The notes: a model not told the origin generated them from the letters alone. A DNA stretch of 64,000 nucleotides from Antennarius striatus (GCF_040054535.1 NC_090798.1:2546501-2610500); one strand, 5' to 3'. Numbered from the stretch's first letter, positions 12,501 to 24,300 are shown. Numbers and translations: made by a program.

Positions 12501-13315
12501 TTCTCTACCTCATGTTCTCGATTTACTTGTGCATCATCCATTTCACTAGCTTCTACCATATCACTGTCTTCCTTTTCATCATCCTTTTCGGTTTTGTTTT
12601 TCACTCTTTCTGTTTCTTTTTCCTCCTCTTCCTTCAGCTCATCTGTTTCTTTTCTCTCATTATGTATTTCCTCATTCCCCTTAATGCCCCTCATAGTCTG
12701 CTCTTCTTCCTCTTCCTTCATCTCTTCCTCCTCCTCTTCCTTCCCCATAGTATCTGCTTCAGTGTCTTCCTTTTGTTCACTGATTTCCTCCCTCTCATCG
12801 TCTGCATCCTCTTCCTCTACTTCATCCATCACCCCCTCGTCTTTCACTTTTATTTTTACCTCATTCTCTAAATCCTTTTTCTCTCCCACTTCTTCATTTA
12901 ACACCTTTTGTTCCTCATCAGTTATTTCTGTAGCCTCCTTTATATCATTCTCTCGCTCATCTTCCACTATTTTGTTCTCCTGACCCTGCTTGTCTTCCTC
13001 CTCTTCCTCAATCTCTGTCTCATCTCCCTTTTTGATCTCCTCAACCCTCTCACCTTCTCCACTATCTATCTCCTGTGCTTCCCTTACGTTTATCTCTTCA
13101 TCTTCTTCTCCTTCTCCCATCTCAGTTGCTTCAGTTTCTACCTTGTCTTCACCCTCTTCTTCCAAACTGTCTGTAGACTCCTCTTCTTCATAATCATCAC
13201 TAACCTGTCCTTCAGCCCAATGAGTCACCCTCTCCCTCCATCTGCTCCTCCTGGTCTCCTCCATCTCTCTCTTCCAATCCTCCCATTGCTTAAAGCCTGG
13301 ATCAGAAACTGCCAT
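9565..13315 (-). CDS. Kelch-like protein 33-type, copy B, with long acidic N-terminus
   Basis: Paralogue of the plus-strand gene at 3378-6184. Coding exons on the minus strand are 13315-11554, 11481-10542, 10459-10292 and 10087-9565, giving 1130 residues. All four junction phases match copy A, and exon 2 again begins inside the VHRV motif. The start is the ATG at 13315-13313, giving MAVSDPGFKQWEDWKREMEE, similar in character to the WEERWRREKERR start of copy A. Residues about 25-400 are extremely Glu/Asp/Lys rich, and copy A has only a short equivalent. A first BTB-like fold (TDLTL, FHVHSLVMA, VVEFAYTG) follows, then a second BTB (GCDVTLE, VHRVILAVWSDYFHSMF), BACK (CLDVASFAEAYEM) and kelch repeats (YDPLQNIW, YAIGG, YVAGG, YVLGG). 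Role inferred: Cullin-3 adaptor. The acidic part may be a flexible tether or coiled coil. Confidence 0.8.
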
Positions 13316-14317
13316 AGTCTCCAGTATCAATCTGTAATAGTCCCTTTAAACCCTCAAAACATTTAGATAACTTACGGATTGATGGGTGACTTTTTTCGCA
13401 AAAAAATTGTTGAGATGAAATGATGTATATCCAATAATAATCCACTCTTGGAGATGTTGCTGTGCTCAGAGAGGCTTTGTCTCCTCTCCTGTCTGCAGAC
13501 ATACGTGAACCTCTCCTGCCTCTCCTCTCGGATGTTAAGATTTAAGAGCAGTATAAACTCTCACAACCAAACCCGATGCTATTTACGGTCCAAAATGTCA
13601 TGAGGTAATGGAAATTCTAGACTATTTGGGCCGTCAGTTTGAGACCCAGGAGATTCGGTCGATGGGTTGAAGAAATAAACACAATTAATACAACATTTTC
13701 TTGTTTCCCGGAACAATAACTTACATAGCTCTGACATCTCTACCATACCATTGGATCAAAGATAGTAGTAAACACGGGCATGACTTAGACATGAAGGCTG
13801 TTGGATGTCTGCCCATCAAACTCCATGAACCAAGACATCTCGAGGGGCACTTGGCATCTTTATCTTGCAACATATGACTCTGGGATACGTATTAAATGCC
13901 TGGAGGGTCACATTGCTCCTCCACCGCCAAAGAAAAGGAATCTGGGTCAAGGATTGGGAGACACAAGGGGAAGAAAGAAGGCCAAGGCAGCGCTAAAACA
14001 ACACCACGTACACCTGTCAGACTCTTGCAGCCGATAATGGCACCTCACATATTTGCTGTCTCTTTGTCTTATCACAGTGTGATGACGGCGACCGGCTTGG
14101 GTTGCATCAACCGTCTAGGAATCCACAACTGTTTGCTTTTCAAGTCTTTTCCGATCTCTTGCTAAGACTTCACCAACATTTCCCCACAACTAGTTTCAAT
14201 TATTGTTAATTGTTCACCATAACAATGTCATCTTCCTACTTAACTTTCCTTTCATTTCATCAACATATGGTTGACTGGAGGAGGTGAAAATCAAAACACT
14301 TTCACTTAACACACATG

Positions 14318-14366
<49 letters not shown>

Positions 14367-14968
14367 TTAGGCTACCACGCATACAGTTCATAAAGAGGGG
14401 ATTAAACAGAGACAAGTGAGTCAGATTATTATTATTCAACCCCACGTAGAAACAGAAGTTGGCTACACTGAAACTTGAATTTGTCGAGGTCAGACCATCG
14501 CGTCGTGATTTAAATGTTTGTGAGGACATTTAACCTGCTTGTAATTAATACATTTACCAATAAAGGGTACTCTAGGACTGCTTTTGCTTCACCCATGACT
14601 CCACACAACCAACAAATAAATACACTGGATATTTGAAGATAAAGGCAGCATCTATAGACCACACTTTAATCACTTTATCACCTTGACTAATAAGCAGCAG
14701 CTCACAATCCACTTCTGAAACTCTTTTCTCTGCTGGCCTGATTGTTGCCATGGCAACACAGGCATCAAGAGGAGGAGTGAAGTGTGCCGGCCTCGTTATG
14801 GGACACACTCCTCCCCTCCCTCCATCCCATAAAGCCCTTCTTCAATAGGAGCAAACACTGCTGGGACATGAGGCTTATCTGCTTTCACGGAGAACATTCT
14901 TCATGTTTTGAAGGAATAAAATAAAAAACCCAAAAAAAAAGCCAGTTTTTGTCAAAATACAATCTAGG
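13316..14968. other. Intergenic, no gene supported
   Basis: Upstream region of kelch-like copy B and downstream region of the minus-strand tail-anchored gene. Open stretches at 13801-14165 have a Lys/Arg-rich reading, but I find no splice context, homologue or conserved motif for them. A CA microsatellite lies at 14321-14363. No promoter element stands out for copy B. Confidence 0.45.
14321..14363. repeat. (CA)n microsatellite
   Basis: An uninterrupted CA dinucleotide tract of about 43 bases, seen directly. It gives false Cys-Val frames on the opposite strand. Confidence 0.95.
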
Positions 14969-14974
14969 TTTATT
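14969..14974 (-). terminator. Candidate polyadenylation signal of the tail-anchored gene
   Basis: TTTATT on the plus strand is AATAAA on the minus strand, about 860 bases beyond the stop codon at 15829. No gene lies between, so this is the simplest 3' end for that transcript. A poly-C run at about 15689-15703 would lie in the 3' UTR. Confidence 0.45.
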
Positions 14975-15828
14975 GAACTTTCATGGCTCCATGAAACACA
15001 GAGATCAACATACATAAATAAAACGTCACATTTAAGACTGGAAGGTAGAAGTTATTCGACACGAATCAAGACGGTGAAACCTGATGTTCGTTTTAAATCT
15101 CTTTACAGCATTTATGGGAATCCAAGCAACTCCACTGCAGTGTGAAAATGACATTTAAAAACACCCTAAAACAACAGGACCTTAAAATGGCTTCTTCCTA
15201 ATGATTTCCGCATGAGCATCGCAACCGATTGTCTGGCTTAAATAATTCATAAATATACACACACAAGATAAAAAGTATTTAACAGGACATGTTTCAGCTG
15301 TAAGACTGTGTTTAAAATAGTTGATTTCCACTTCATTTGAGGTCTAATTCACTAAAAAACAAACACACACGAGCGGCGAGGGAGAAGAAAGAGGGAGAGG
15401 AGAAAGTCTGCCATGAGTGAAGTAAGACATTTAATCTTCATCAGACCAACAGATGTGCAGTGGATCACATGTGGGATGTATCAGATCTCTCCTGCTATTG
15501 CTTTTAAAATTAGGTCGTGCTCTAATTTAGCGGTCCGGGTCCTCCTGGAGGGGAACAGGAAGCGGACCCGGAAGGTGACGGCAGTGCAGAGGAAACCGAT
15601 GCTCTGTAACAGCGGAGGAAAAGAGGAATTGCATAGTTCAGCAGTATTGTTTTCATGATTGAACTTCACCTGCAGAGCCCTGAAAGTCCCCCCCCCCCCC
15701 CCCGCCGCCCACTTACGACTGGTGTTGTTGGGATAGAATGAGGAGAGAGGGATGCAAAAATCAAGATTTAAAAAACAAAACCAAAAAAAAAAAACTACAC
15801 ATGCTTGAAGGGATTCTCAAATGTTTCT

Positions 15829-17278
15829 TCAATTGCTGGTCAACGGTAAAAAGAAAGACACGATGATGATGATGAGGGACAGACAGACGGGCAGCGAGAG
15901 GAGGAGGATGATCATGGGTAAGGAGAGGGGAGGCGGCCACAGACATCTGGAGGCTCGGGGCGTCTCCAGTGGATTCTGTCGCCTCTCGGTGTTTGGCTGG
16001 CAGATGACCAGCGGCCTGACCTGGGATATGCTCTCCTGGGAGACAGAATAAAAAACACAAAATGAATGTAAATGTTTGCTGTTATGTCTCGGCAAAAGTG
16101 CGAGATTTGAGATGATTAAATTCTGATTAGCAAGCAGCCGAAAGTCTTTATAGTTTTACATATTTATTACTTTGTACACATCTGTTTTTTGTTTCTTTTG
16201 GTGCTAGTTTTTGTTTTTTTCTGTGTATTGAGTGTTTTTTTTTGCTCTTTCCACTCTGCACTTTCCTTTTAGTGCATCAATCCTGTCTTTTGCACCAACA
16301 CCGCTGCTTCATGTGCCTTCCAATTGCCCCTTTGGGACAAATAAAGTTGAATTTGAAAGTTCAGTTTAGTCTAACCTGATCTAAATCATAGTCAAGCTAT
16401 TCATCCTAAATCTGTCTGGATATGGATTTTGTGAATTTCCTAACATCAGGAATGTATATTTCAAAGCAGCTGCAAAGTTTGATGTCATTTTGTGTTAGTT
16501 AAGACTGTTACCATGGAGATATCACCATCTGATGCATTTCTACCTCCAGTATGGTCCTGCTGTGCGCTCTCTCAGGACTGAGTCGAAGGTTCCAGCGATT
16601 GGACGCGTAGCTCCTCCCGCCGTCGTCTTCGCTCTCCGTGGTGTCTTGCCTCGCCACTCGCGGGCGTTTGCGTCTCCGCGAGCTGATTCGCTGAAGAGAT
16701 CCCGGCTCCTGCAGCCTGAACCAATCAGGGTCAAAGGCAGGAGGTCATATAACTAAAAAAAAAAATGGAAAGACTACAGATGCTGTGTGAAAACATGCAG
16801 GTGTGTTTGCGTGCATCAAACCTGCAATCTGTGTCCTCTATATCAGCATCGGCGTCGCTCTCGCCCTGAGGGTCGGACAACACACACTCCTCCTGCAGCG
16901 GAACGAAACAATTCATACATCCAGTCACACAAAAAAAAATTCTTTAAATTATACAGATAGGATAGAAAACAAAAGTGCATGAATATAGAAGTCACTGTTG
17001 CAAAAAAAGACGATTAATCTATTTCTTTTTTTTAATCACAAAATCCCATTGACTGCATGGATGCTTTTATTTTGTAGTACTTCGGTGGATGGAACACGTG
17101 AGCCCTGGTGAATCATCGAATGCCACTTTCTGACGCCTGAGTCTGTGCGACTCCTCTCATGCGTCATTTTCATGTCACCGTTTGCATGATTGTGTGTGAA
17201 TCAGACGACACCTCTGCACATGACTAACGGGCTCAGAGGCTTTTAATCTGGCGGCTGCTTCCTGGTGCCTGATTTTAG

Positions 17279-17320
<42 letters not shown>

Positions 17321-18166
17321 GACTGATATCTACGCACTCATACGTGGATACTGCATCCATAAACACAGTCGTGAGTGATCAGAAGTGTGCAATAGTGATC
17401 AGTCACCAAAATGTGTGTCCTGAGAAAAAAATCTAATTCACACAAAACTTGAAATATCTCTATGAAATGTAAGAATATCTGCATTTTTGGTTTTGCATTG
17501 TCTTTATTTCATCCTATTTTCTTTCTTAAACTCTCATCACAGCATGGATACACACTCATGTCACAGAAACATACACACACATTACCTCTGTGCCGTATCC
17601 TTCTGAGTACCTGGTTATCGTGACTCTGTTTTTTCCACAGTGTTCACACAGGAGTGTGTCCTGAGTGCAGAAAGCAGAAGGAAAAAGAAGAAACTTTTGT
17701 TAAATCTTTCATTAAACTGTTGATTTTAAACAGTCAGCTGCAGAGAGGTCAGCATGCACTTAAAGACGTGCATTTGCAGCGTGATTATAGATGAGGGCGC
17801 TCTGAGCGAAGGCCGGAGGACTCACCGTCGTAGGCGTGTGTGCTTCTGAATACAGTGTACAGGGACCGGCCTCGCAAAGACACAGACGATCTTCCTCCCC
17901 GCATCTCGCCCCCATCTGAGACAGCCAGACAAACACAGAGAGGATGAACAGAAAAGATCTGACCTGAAAGATACTCGTGATTCACTGGAAAAAGTAAGAA
18001 GCATCAGAGCTTTCAAACACCTGGCAGGAAAGGCAAGTCTGCGTCATTCAAAACCACTGTTTTCACGCCACGGAAAGATTTCCTCACGAATAAATGACGT
18101 CACCTCACAGTCAGATGTCTCTCCGGAGGAAAAAAGGCAGTGGGTGTCCAGTTCCCTCCGTAGCAT
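15829..18166 (-). CDS. Unrecognised 225-aa protein with C-terminal membrane anchor
   Basis: I do not recognise this gene; the model is built from splice signals. Minus-strand coding exons: 18166-18104, 17915-17826, 17660-17586, 16892-16822, 16715-16544 and 16035-15829. All have GT-AG borders, phases agree, and no stop occurs until the TGA at 15831-15829. The product has a Cys-containing N-terminal half (CGEEDRLCLCEAGPC, then LLCEHCGKNRVTITR), an acidic patch (SDPQGESDADADIEDTDC), a basic patch (RRRKRPRV) that could be a nuclear localisation signal, and a Ser/Arg-rich linker. It ends in a single very hydrophobic segment of about 28 residues (LPMIILLLSLPVCLSLIIII...) four to six residues from the C-terminus. 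This suggests a tail-anchored protein of ER, nuclear-envelope or mitochondrial membrane with its N-terminus in the cytosol. CEHCGK recalls the Cys-rich domain of Sprouty/Spred, but the rest does not match. The ATG at 17915, the first codon of exon 2, is an alternative start. Confidence 0.65.
16190..16362 (+). mobile_element. Retroposon tail, AATTGCCCC/AATAAAG family
   Basis: Ends with CAATTGCCCCTTTGGGACAA directly followed by ATAAAGTTGAATTTGAAAG. The same end occurs reversed at about 22040, 22690 and 35760 and as a worn copy at 18506. The preceding pyrimidine-rich 130 bases (from TTTTTGTTTTTTTCTGTG) may be element body. It lies in an intron of the minus-strand tail-anchored gene. Confidence 0.6.
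17280..17319. repeat. (CA)n microsatellite
   Basis: A pure CA tract inside the long fourth-exon-proximal intron of the tail-anchored gene, seen directly. Confidence 0.95.
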
Positions 18167-18505
18167 GACCTCTGACCTCGTTCACACGCTCACATTAACC
18201 TGCAGGGGCGAGTAAACAAATTTCATTAGCCTGGGGTCACATAGCAGCAGCATCACCTCACACAAATAGCATTAAATTTAATTTAAATCAATGTTATTTT
18301 CAAAATGGCACACACACACACACACATGTGTGCAATGAAAACACAAGTCTAGCAAAACAGCATTTTCAAAGTTAACTATCGATTACTTCTGATTTAATCT
18401 GACAGGTACTGCAAAGTCCAAATACCTATTAACATACATTTATAATACAGTATAAAAATACATTTATTTTATATGTTTATTAAGTAATTTACTGCTTACT
18501 GTGCT

Positions 18506-18545
18506 TTCAATTGGTCCTTGGGGGCAAAAAAAAAAAAAGTTTTGA
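18506..18545 (+). mobile_element. Worn copy of the AATTGCCCC retroposon tail
   Basis: Reads GCTTTCAATTGGTCCTTGGG, then GGCA and a poly-A run. This matches the end of the copy at 16319-16350 with several changes. Only the tail remains. Confidence 0.45.
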
Positions 18546-18647
18546 AATGGAATATTTATGTACATAGTGTATGATCACCATTGAACGCACCATTACGTCA
18601 TTATGACATCATATTTCAGGAAAAGCAAATTGTGTTTACTTCGCTGC

Positions 18648-18685
<38 letters not shown>

Positions 18686-18704
18686 GATGTTAATAATAAT
18701 AATA
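18648..18704. repeat. (AAT)n trinucleotide repeat
   Basis: An AAT/ATA array with one short interruption, seen directly. No coding meaning. Confidence 0.9.
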
Positions 18705-19079
18705 AACTTTTCTTGTTGAATTAAAAACGGACTAATTTTATTCTGACAGTGTGAAGTAATCCACTGACATGTCTGTGGTGTTTACTGCAGGGCCGCGCAC
18801 TCAGATTTGTCATGACTAACATCTGCTCAGCAGCGTCCGCACTCCCATTACGTAACAACCCACGACAGTGAACGTTACAGACAACTTTTCTGCTAAGAAC
18901 AAAATTATACAATCAATTTTTTTTTTTTTCTAATTTTATTACTAAACGTAAAGCAATAAATTAACACAAGTAGGGATGCGTGGAGCACTTTTCATTTTAA
19001 CCCAAAAGAAACAAAACACAATAACCTTATTTTTTTTTAAATTTTACCTCAAACGCATCATGTCCACGGCAATGGAATG

Positions 19080-19320
19080 AACCCACGTGACGTGAAGGGA
19101 CCCGTCTATTTACAGGAGGGGATGAGAAGGAGCTCGCGCTGATGGTGGTCATTGTGGCGCGTGGCAGCCATGAGCTCGCGCAGCTTTGAACGTGTCTGAC
19201 ATCGTAGCAAATCCGAAGTGCGACGTGCGCCCGAACGGCGACAGGCGGCTACGGCTCGGGAAGCGCGCGCTCTCCGAACGGACGCAAGGCGCGCGGAAAG
19301 AGCAGACAGCAGCATCCGCT
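19080..19320 (-). promoter_or_regulatory. GC-rich promoter / first exon region of the tail-anchored gene
   Basis: This 240-base block is the most CpG-rich stretch between the kelch pair and hnrnpc, in otherwise AT-rich sequence: GCGCGC, CGCGCGG and many single CpGs at 19130-19310. It lies about 1 kb upstream of the first coding ATG (18166) of the minus-strand gene, with nothing between. It is therefore a good candidate for its CpG-island promoter plus an untranslated exon. An open frame runs through it on the minus strand (19315-19106), but it has only Arg/Ala-rich composition expected from GC bias. Confidence 0.5.
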
Positions 19321-19442
19321 TGGGATTTTCAGAATAAGAGGCAGGCAGTATAATATGAAACCTTATTACATGTCTAGTTTAGTTAATTTGTCTGATAGTA
19401 AAATAAAACCATCGGTAAAACCAAATTCCTCGTCTGCTTTTT

Positions 19443-19492
19443 ACAAACGATGGCCAATAAAGCTGATTCTGATTCTGATTCTGATTCTGATG
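19443..19492 (+). mobile_element. LINE tail with (GATTCT)n
   Basis: CAATAAAGCTGATTCTGATT followed by further GATTCT units. This is a common 3' end of teleost L2-clade LINEs, where the element terminates in a short tandem repeat. The body is not recognisable. Confidence 0.6.
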
Positions 19493-20172
19493 AGAACATG
19501 TTGGGTGACAACATGTCAGAGTGAAATATCGTCATCTCTAATTATATCAATCATTTATAATTATATTAATGAGTTCAAAATGAACAGTTTCAGTCTAAAT
19601 TGCAGCTCTGCTTTCTAACTTGCATTATTTATTTATTTGTTTGTTTGTTTATTTATTTATTTTAGCAATCATACTTGTTATTCTCAAAGCAAACTCGAAA
19701 CGATTACACATTTCTTTGGTCTTAATCTTGCACTTCCAGTGTCCTGAGAGTTAAAGTACATCCAGCGGACATGGAGGGGCAGAGAGAGAGAGATAAACAG
19801 AGATGCACACATTCATTCACATTCAAGAACTAGGTGCACCACACAGATGCAATCAGTGATAGATGTGGGACTTTGTGTGTTTCAGTAGCTGATGGTATGT
19901 GTGGTGTGGTAAACTTATGTTTCATGTAAATGAGATAGACGTATATTTCATTGCAGCAGATGTTACGTGTCTCAGTTAGCTTCGAAGAAATTCTTTGGCG
20001 TCTGGCCTTTCCTGTGAGATTGTAATCAAAGGGCATCACATTAAATCTCCCCACAGAGTCCAGATACTGGTGGTGGTGGTGGTGGCTAATAAGTTTTAAA
20101 ATAATTTTTAAAAAAAATCAAACTTGCTTATGTCACAGCTGTATGAACTTTGTGAAAGACGAAGCTTGATGA

Positions 20173-20220
20173 AGTCTTGATTACATGACCTCACTCGGGA
20201 GTGGTCATGTAATCAAGACT
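20173..20220. repeat. Perfect 18-bp inverted repeat (hairpin)
   Basis: Left arm AGTCTTGATTACATGACC (20173-20190) and right arm GGTCATGTAATCAAGACT (20203-20220) are exact reverse complements. The 12-base spacer contains ACTC and GAGT, which can pair too. An outer A-T pair extends the stem. No flanking target duplication was found. Confidence 0.9.
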
Positions 20221-20813
20221 TTAGAAGCTGAAAAAGATCATTTCATTTTTTATCTTCCAGTGCATCAACCCTGAAAGAAGAAGAAAAATGGCCAAAGAGA
20301 GAGACGCTTTTCAAGTAAAGCTCATTTTGACCTGCATGTCCCATGAGCCCCACTGAGCGAGATAAAGTGTAATTTAGTCAGGGGAGGGATCATCATTATG
20401 ATGGCATATCTGCCATGCAAATGGACCAAACTGCACACTGGATGTTTTACAATACTTCATACCATTGGATTGTAATGTATTCACCTGGAAGCTCGTTGTA
20501 TACTTGCAAAATGCAGATCTGCAAAACTATATTTATTAAGAATACGTACTTTGTTCCTCTTGCTGATGTGTTTGTCCTCAAAATTACATATAATAGAGAA
20601 GAGATGCAGGTCAATCAAGATCTGTAATCCCGTCACTGGGGAGAAGGGGAGGCAACAGAGGAGGGAAGGAACCAAACTTCAGTGCCAGATAGAGAGGTTT
20701 GTGTATATGCAAGTAGCAATAAAAACAGGAGATGGAGACTTGATAAGAAAATTAAGGGAAAGGGTGCAACTCAAATAAACCAAGACTAATGTGCCAACGG
20801 ACCAATGCACCTC

Positions 20814-20823
20814 TCTCTCTCTC

Positions 20824-20872
<49 letters not shown>
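20814..20872. repeat. (CT)n-(CA)n compound microsatellite
   Basis: A CT/GTCT tract runs directly into a CA tract, seen directly, about 440 bases before the formin start codon. Confidence 0.95.
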
Positions 20873-20873
<1 letters not shown>

Positions 20874-21311
20874 TTACAGAAAAAGAAATGCTGAACGGTT
20901 AAAAGATGTCCACATTCTAGAAGCACTGCACGATGACTTTCGTTGGATTTTCTCATCAGAACTTCAAGCAGGACTGAATCCGTCGAAACTCAGTGATCAT
21001 CTTTTTGATTTCAGTTGTAGGTAGTTCTGCTGGATCCCCCATGAAAACTGTGCACTCTTGGATCGGAGCATCAAAGTTGGCTCGTTTTTAGATTGCATCC
21101 CGGGCAGATGCAGGTTACCCAAGCTGCAAAAACATCCAGAGGTGGCTTAAATTTCAGGGGTTTTTTGTGTGATATTTGTGTGAGGCTCAGCATCCACAAA
21201 CAATCAGATGCTAAGATTTCTGACCGAAAAGAGAAAAGGACAAGACAACTTAGGAAGGAGAATTTAATATCAGCAGACCTTTCCTGAGATCTGAAAGCCT
21301 CTGAAAGACAA

Positions 21312-24300
21312 ATGAGAGAGTCAGACCCAACAAAGGATGACCTCCTGACATGGGATTTGGACCAATCCTTGGGTTGCTTCCTGAACCCAGCTGCACGTCT
21401 TCGCCTCAACACCTTGGATTTCTCAGACCTTTGGGATGAGGAAGAAAGTACAGACGATGAAGGAATTAACTCCTGTGGTGAATCACTGGTAGCTCTCAGA
21501 GGCCCTCCAGCACCACCTCCTCTTCCTCCTGCGATTGCCTCACCTTTGACCTCCACTAAAAGTGCAACCACAAAAGGTCACACCTTAAAGCTTCACTGGA
21601 GGGAACTGCTGACTTTGGCACCCCTTCCCAGGATGACCCACTTTGGGAATCAGACTATTTGGGCCAGACTTGAGCCGGTCTACTTAGACACAAATCGACT
21701 AGAGTACCTGTTTGTATCGAAGGTCAATTGCACCAGTTTTAAGGTTTTTTCTGGGAAGAAGGTAAGACAAAAGATGGCATGTCTAGAGGAAAATGTTGAT
21801 TTACTCCTGAAAGCGCGAGTAATCAGTTGCTTTTGTCATGAGTTTGGATGTTATAGAAGAGACAAATGTTGACTAGCTGGCATGTTGTTTAGCTCCATTT
21901 AAACAGTTTGACGTCTCACACATGAGGACATTTTATACCAAATGTCTGTCATTGCCTATTTGCGGACTATAGAGCTTCAAATACACAACTACAGATGGAA
22001 AAATCTGACTTTTAAAAACATTCTCTTCAATTCAATTCAAAAAACTTTATTTGTCCCCAAGTGGCAATTGAAGGTACATAAACCAGCAGTGTTGGTGCAG
22101 CTGATCACAACCCTATGCACCCCAAATAGTCTGGATTATCTTCATTTTCTTCATGTCTTTCCATATCTAAACCTAGAAACAGCCGTCAGTCTCAGTGTTG
22201 GGGATGAAGAGGAGTAACATCATCACCATCACCCTGAGCAAGCTGCCCCCTCCACGCCTCCTACCCCCTGCTATCTACAGCATGGACACCAGCGTGCTGG
22301 ACAGAGAAGATGTTCAGGTATGCACTTCCTGTCCCGCAAATTTTGGGTTTCAGTTGGATAGCTAGCTGCGCAATTGCAACTTCCACTATATGAGCAGAAC
22401 AACTTCTTATCTCATTGTAATATCCACTTAAACAGAGGCTTCAAGTGCTGATTCCAACCGAAGAGGAACTTTCCAAGATCAAGGAGGCAAAATCCCAGAA
22501 CCCCGACTCCCCAATGGCTCCTGCCGAGGTTTGCCTGCTCACTTTGGGAGAAATTTCACACCTGAAGTCCAGACTCCAGCTGTGGGCCTTCGCTTTGGAC
22601 TATGACTCAATGGAAAGGGTGAGTGGAAGTTGAGCCAACATGCAATGAAATAGAGATGTCTGTTTTCAAATTCAAATTCAAATGCCTTTTGTTCCCAAGA
22701 GGCAATTGAAGGCACATAAAGCAGCAAATTATAATACACAGAAAGCCAACATGAGTAGCAAAATACACAATTAACAGATATGTACAATGTAAACAATATA
22801 TGTATGTGCAATAGGGTAATAAATATATAAAGACCGTGGAAATTGTAAAACTATAACGATATCAAGACCTTTCATATTGTGGTTGCATTACAATATGCTT
22901 TGATACTCTTGAGACACAATATTTAATTAGCTAAATTTGTATTTGAAAACAAACCTGTATCTGGAGAGTTATCATGAGCTTTAGCATGACCACCATGCTA
23001 CCTACACAAGCTATGTTTATCAGAGAAAAGCTGCCATTACAGCAGTCCTTGACCATAACATGAAAAATTATTGTAAATTAAAAGGAAAACATACAATTTA
23101 TGTAATTCATGACATTGTTTTCCTCCTCTTAACAGGAAATTGCTGAGCCTCTCTTCCATCTGAAGTTAGCCATGGAACAACTCTCAGCTAGCCAGACCTT
23201 TAAATGTATTCTAGCAACGGTGTTAGCCATCGGTAACTTTCTCAATTCGTGTAAGGTGAGTGTGTTGTGTTTATGAGCGGTCTTCAATCAACTTCGCCCA
23301 ATAGCCAGTTTTAACAAATACACTTTAATGTGCCAAATAAGGCCCGTGGGTTTGAGCTGAGTTACCTGGGGAAGCTTTCCCAGGTGAGGGACACACACAC
23401 TCGCCAGCCCCTGCTGCACCACGTCTGTGTGCTGATGATGGAACTCTACCCACAATCCTCTGACCTCTACTCTGACATCGCCGCGGTTACGAAAGCTGGC
23501 AAGGTGAATTATCCCAAGTTTGTAGTCTGCAATTGTTACCAAGTAGAAAATAAAGTCTGTTAATTCATTCAGAGCTCAGTTCAAAATGCATAAATGTCAA
23601 TTCTCCTTCTTGCAGTGTGACTTCTCATTGGTCCAGTCCAATTTCACCCAGCTGGAGGCGCTGTGCAAAGCATCATGGGAGCAGCTGAAGATTTTGGACA
23701 AGGCAGACGAGAAAAGGGAAAGAGGAAGTGCAGAGAAGAGGACAGGAGGAGGACGAGACGACGAGGCGTTATCCTCACAGGGTTTACTGTGCCACCGGTT
23801 GCCAAAGGTTTTGAAGGAGTGTGAGGAGAGGCTGAAGGTGCTGAGAGCCGTCCATCGCCGGGTTATCAACCGGTTAGCTGCAGAAGTCTTTTTTTTTTTT
23901 AACTATATTTTCTCTTCCTGTCAAACTTTTGTGGAGAAAAACTATAATTATTATTTCTCAGTGTCGTAAAACTTTTAGCTGTAGCGCTAAACTGGCTGAT
24001 TTTCTTTGTTCTCCAGATTCCATTCTTTCCTCTTATTCCTGGGCTACTCTAAAGCAACAGTGAGAGAGACCAAAGCAGAAGACTTCTGTAGAATTATCAG
24101 CAACTTTTCTTTGGAGTATAGGACCACCAGACAGAACATCCTCTTGCAGAGAGAGAGGGAACAGCAGAAAAATGCACCCAAAAGCCCAGGACCAAACACT
24201 CCCGCCACCAGGAGGAAACACCAGCCAACTCCTACGCAGGTTTTCATAATATGTTGTAAAAGAAAAATACTGTCCCTCTCTGGTCAAAGAGACCAACGAG

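Larger units (their letters stand above)
19321..21311. other. Intergenic between divergent genes; repeats and a hairpin
   Basis: Lies between the tail-anchored gene (minus) and the formin (plus). It contains a retroposon tail (19443-19492), a GGT run near 20073, a 48-base near-palindrome (20173-20220), and CT and CA tracts (20814-20872). The promoter of the formin gene must be in the right half, but no CpG cluster or TATA box is clear. Short open frames here are not supported. Confidence 0.5.

Noticed and set aside
12371-13193. Long plus-strand Ser- or Phe/Leu-rich frames
   Set aside because: Antisense of the Glu-rich exon of kelch-like copy B; codons GAG/GAA read as CTC/TTC.
13313-13330. 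Start of copy B at 13330
   Set aside because: The codon there is TTG; the first ATG is at 13315-13313.
13801-14165. Lys/Arg-rich frame possibly encoding a small protein
   Set aside because: Two overlapping frames are open, neither has homology I know, and no promoter, acceptor or poly-A signal frames it.
19106-19315. Arg/Ala-rich minus-strand frame
   Set aside because: Explained by GC bias of the CpG-rich promoter block; no splice donor joins it to the tail-anchored gene in frame.
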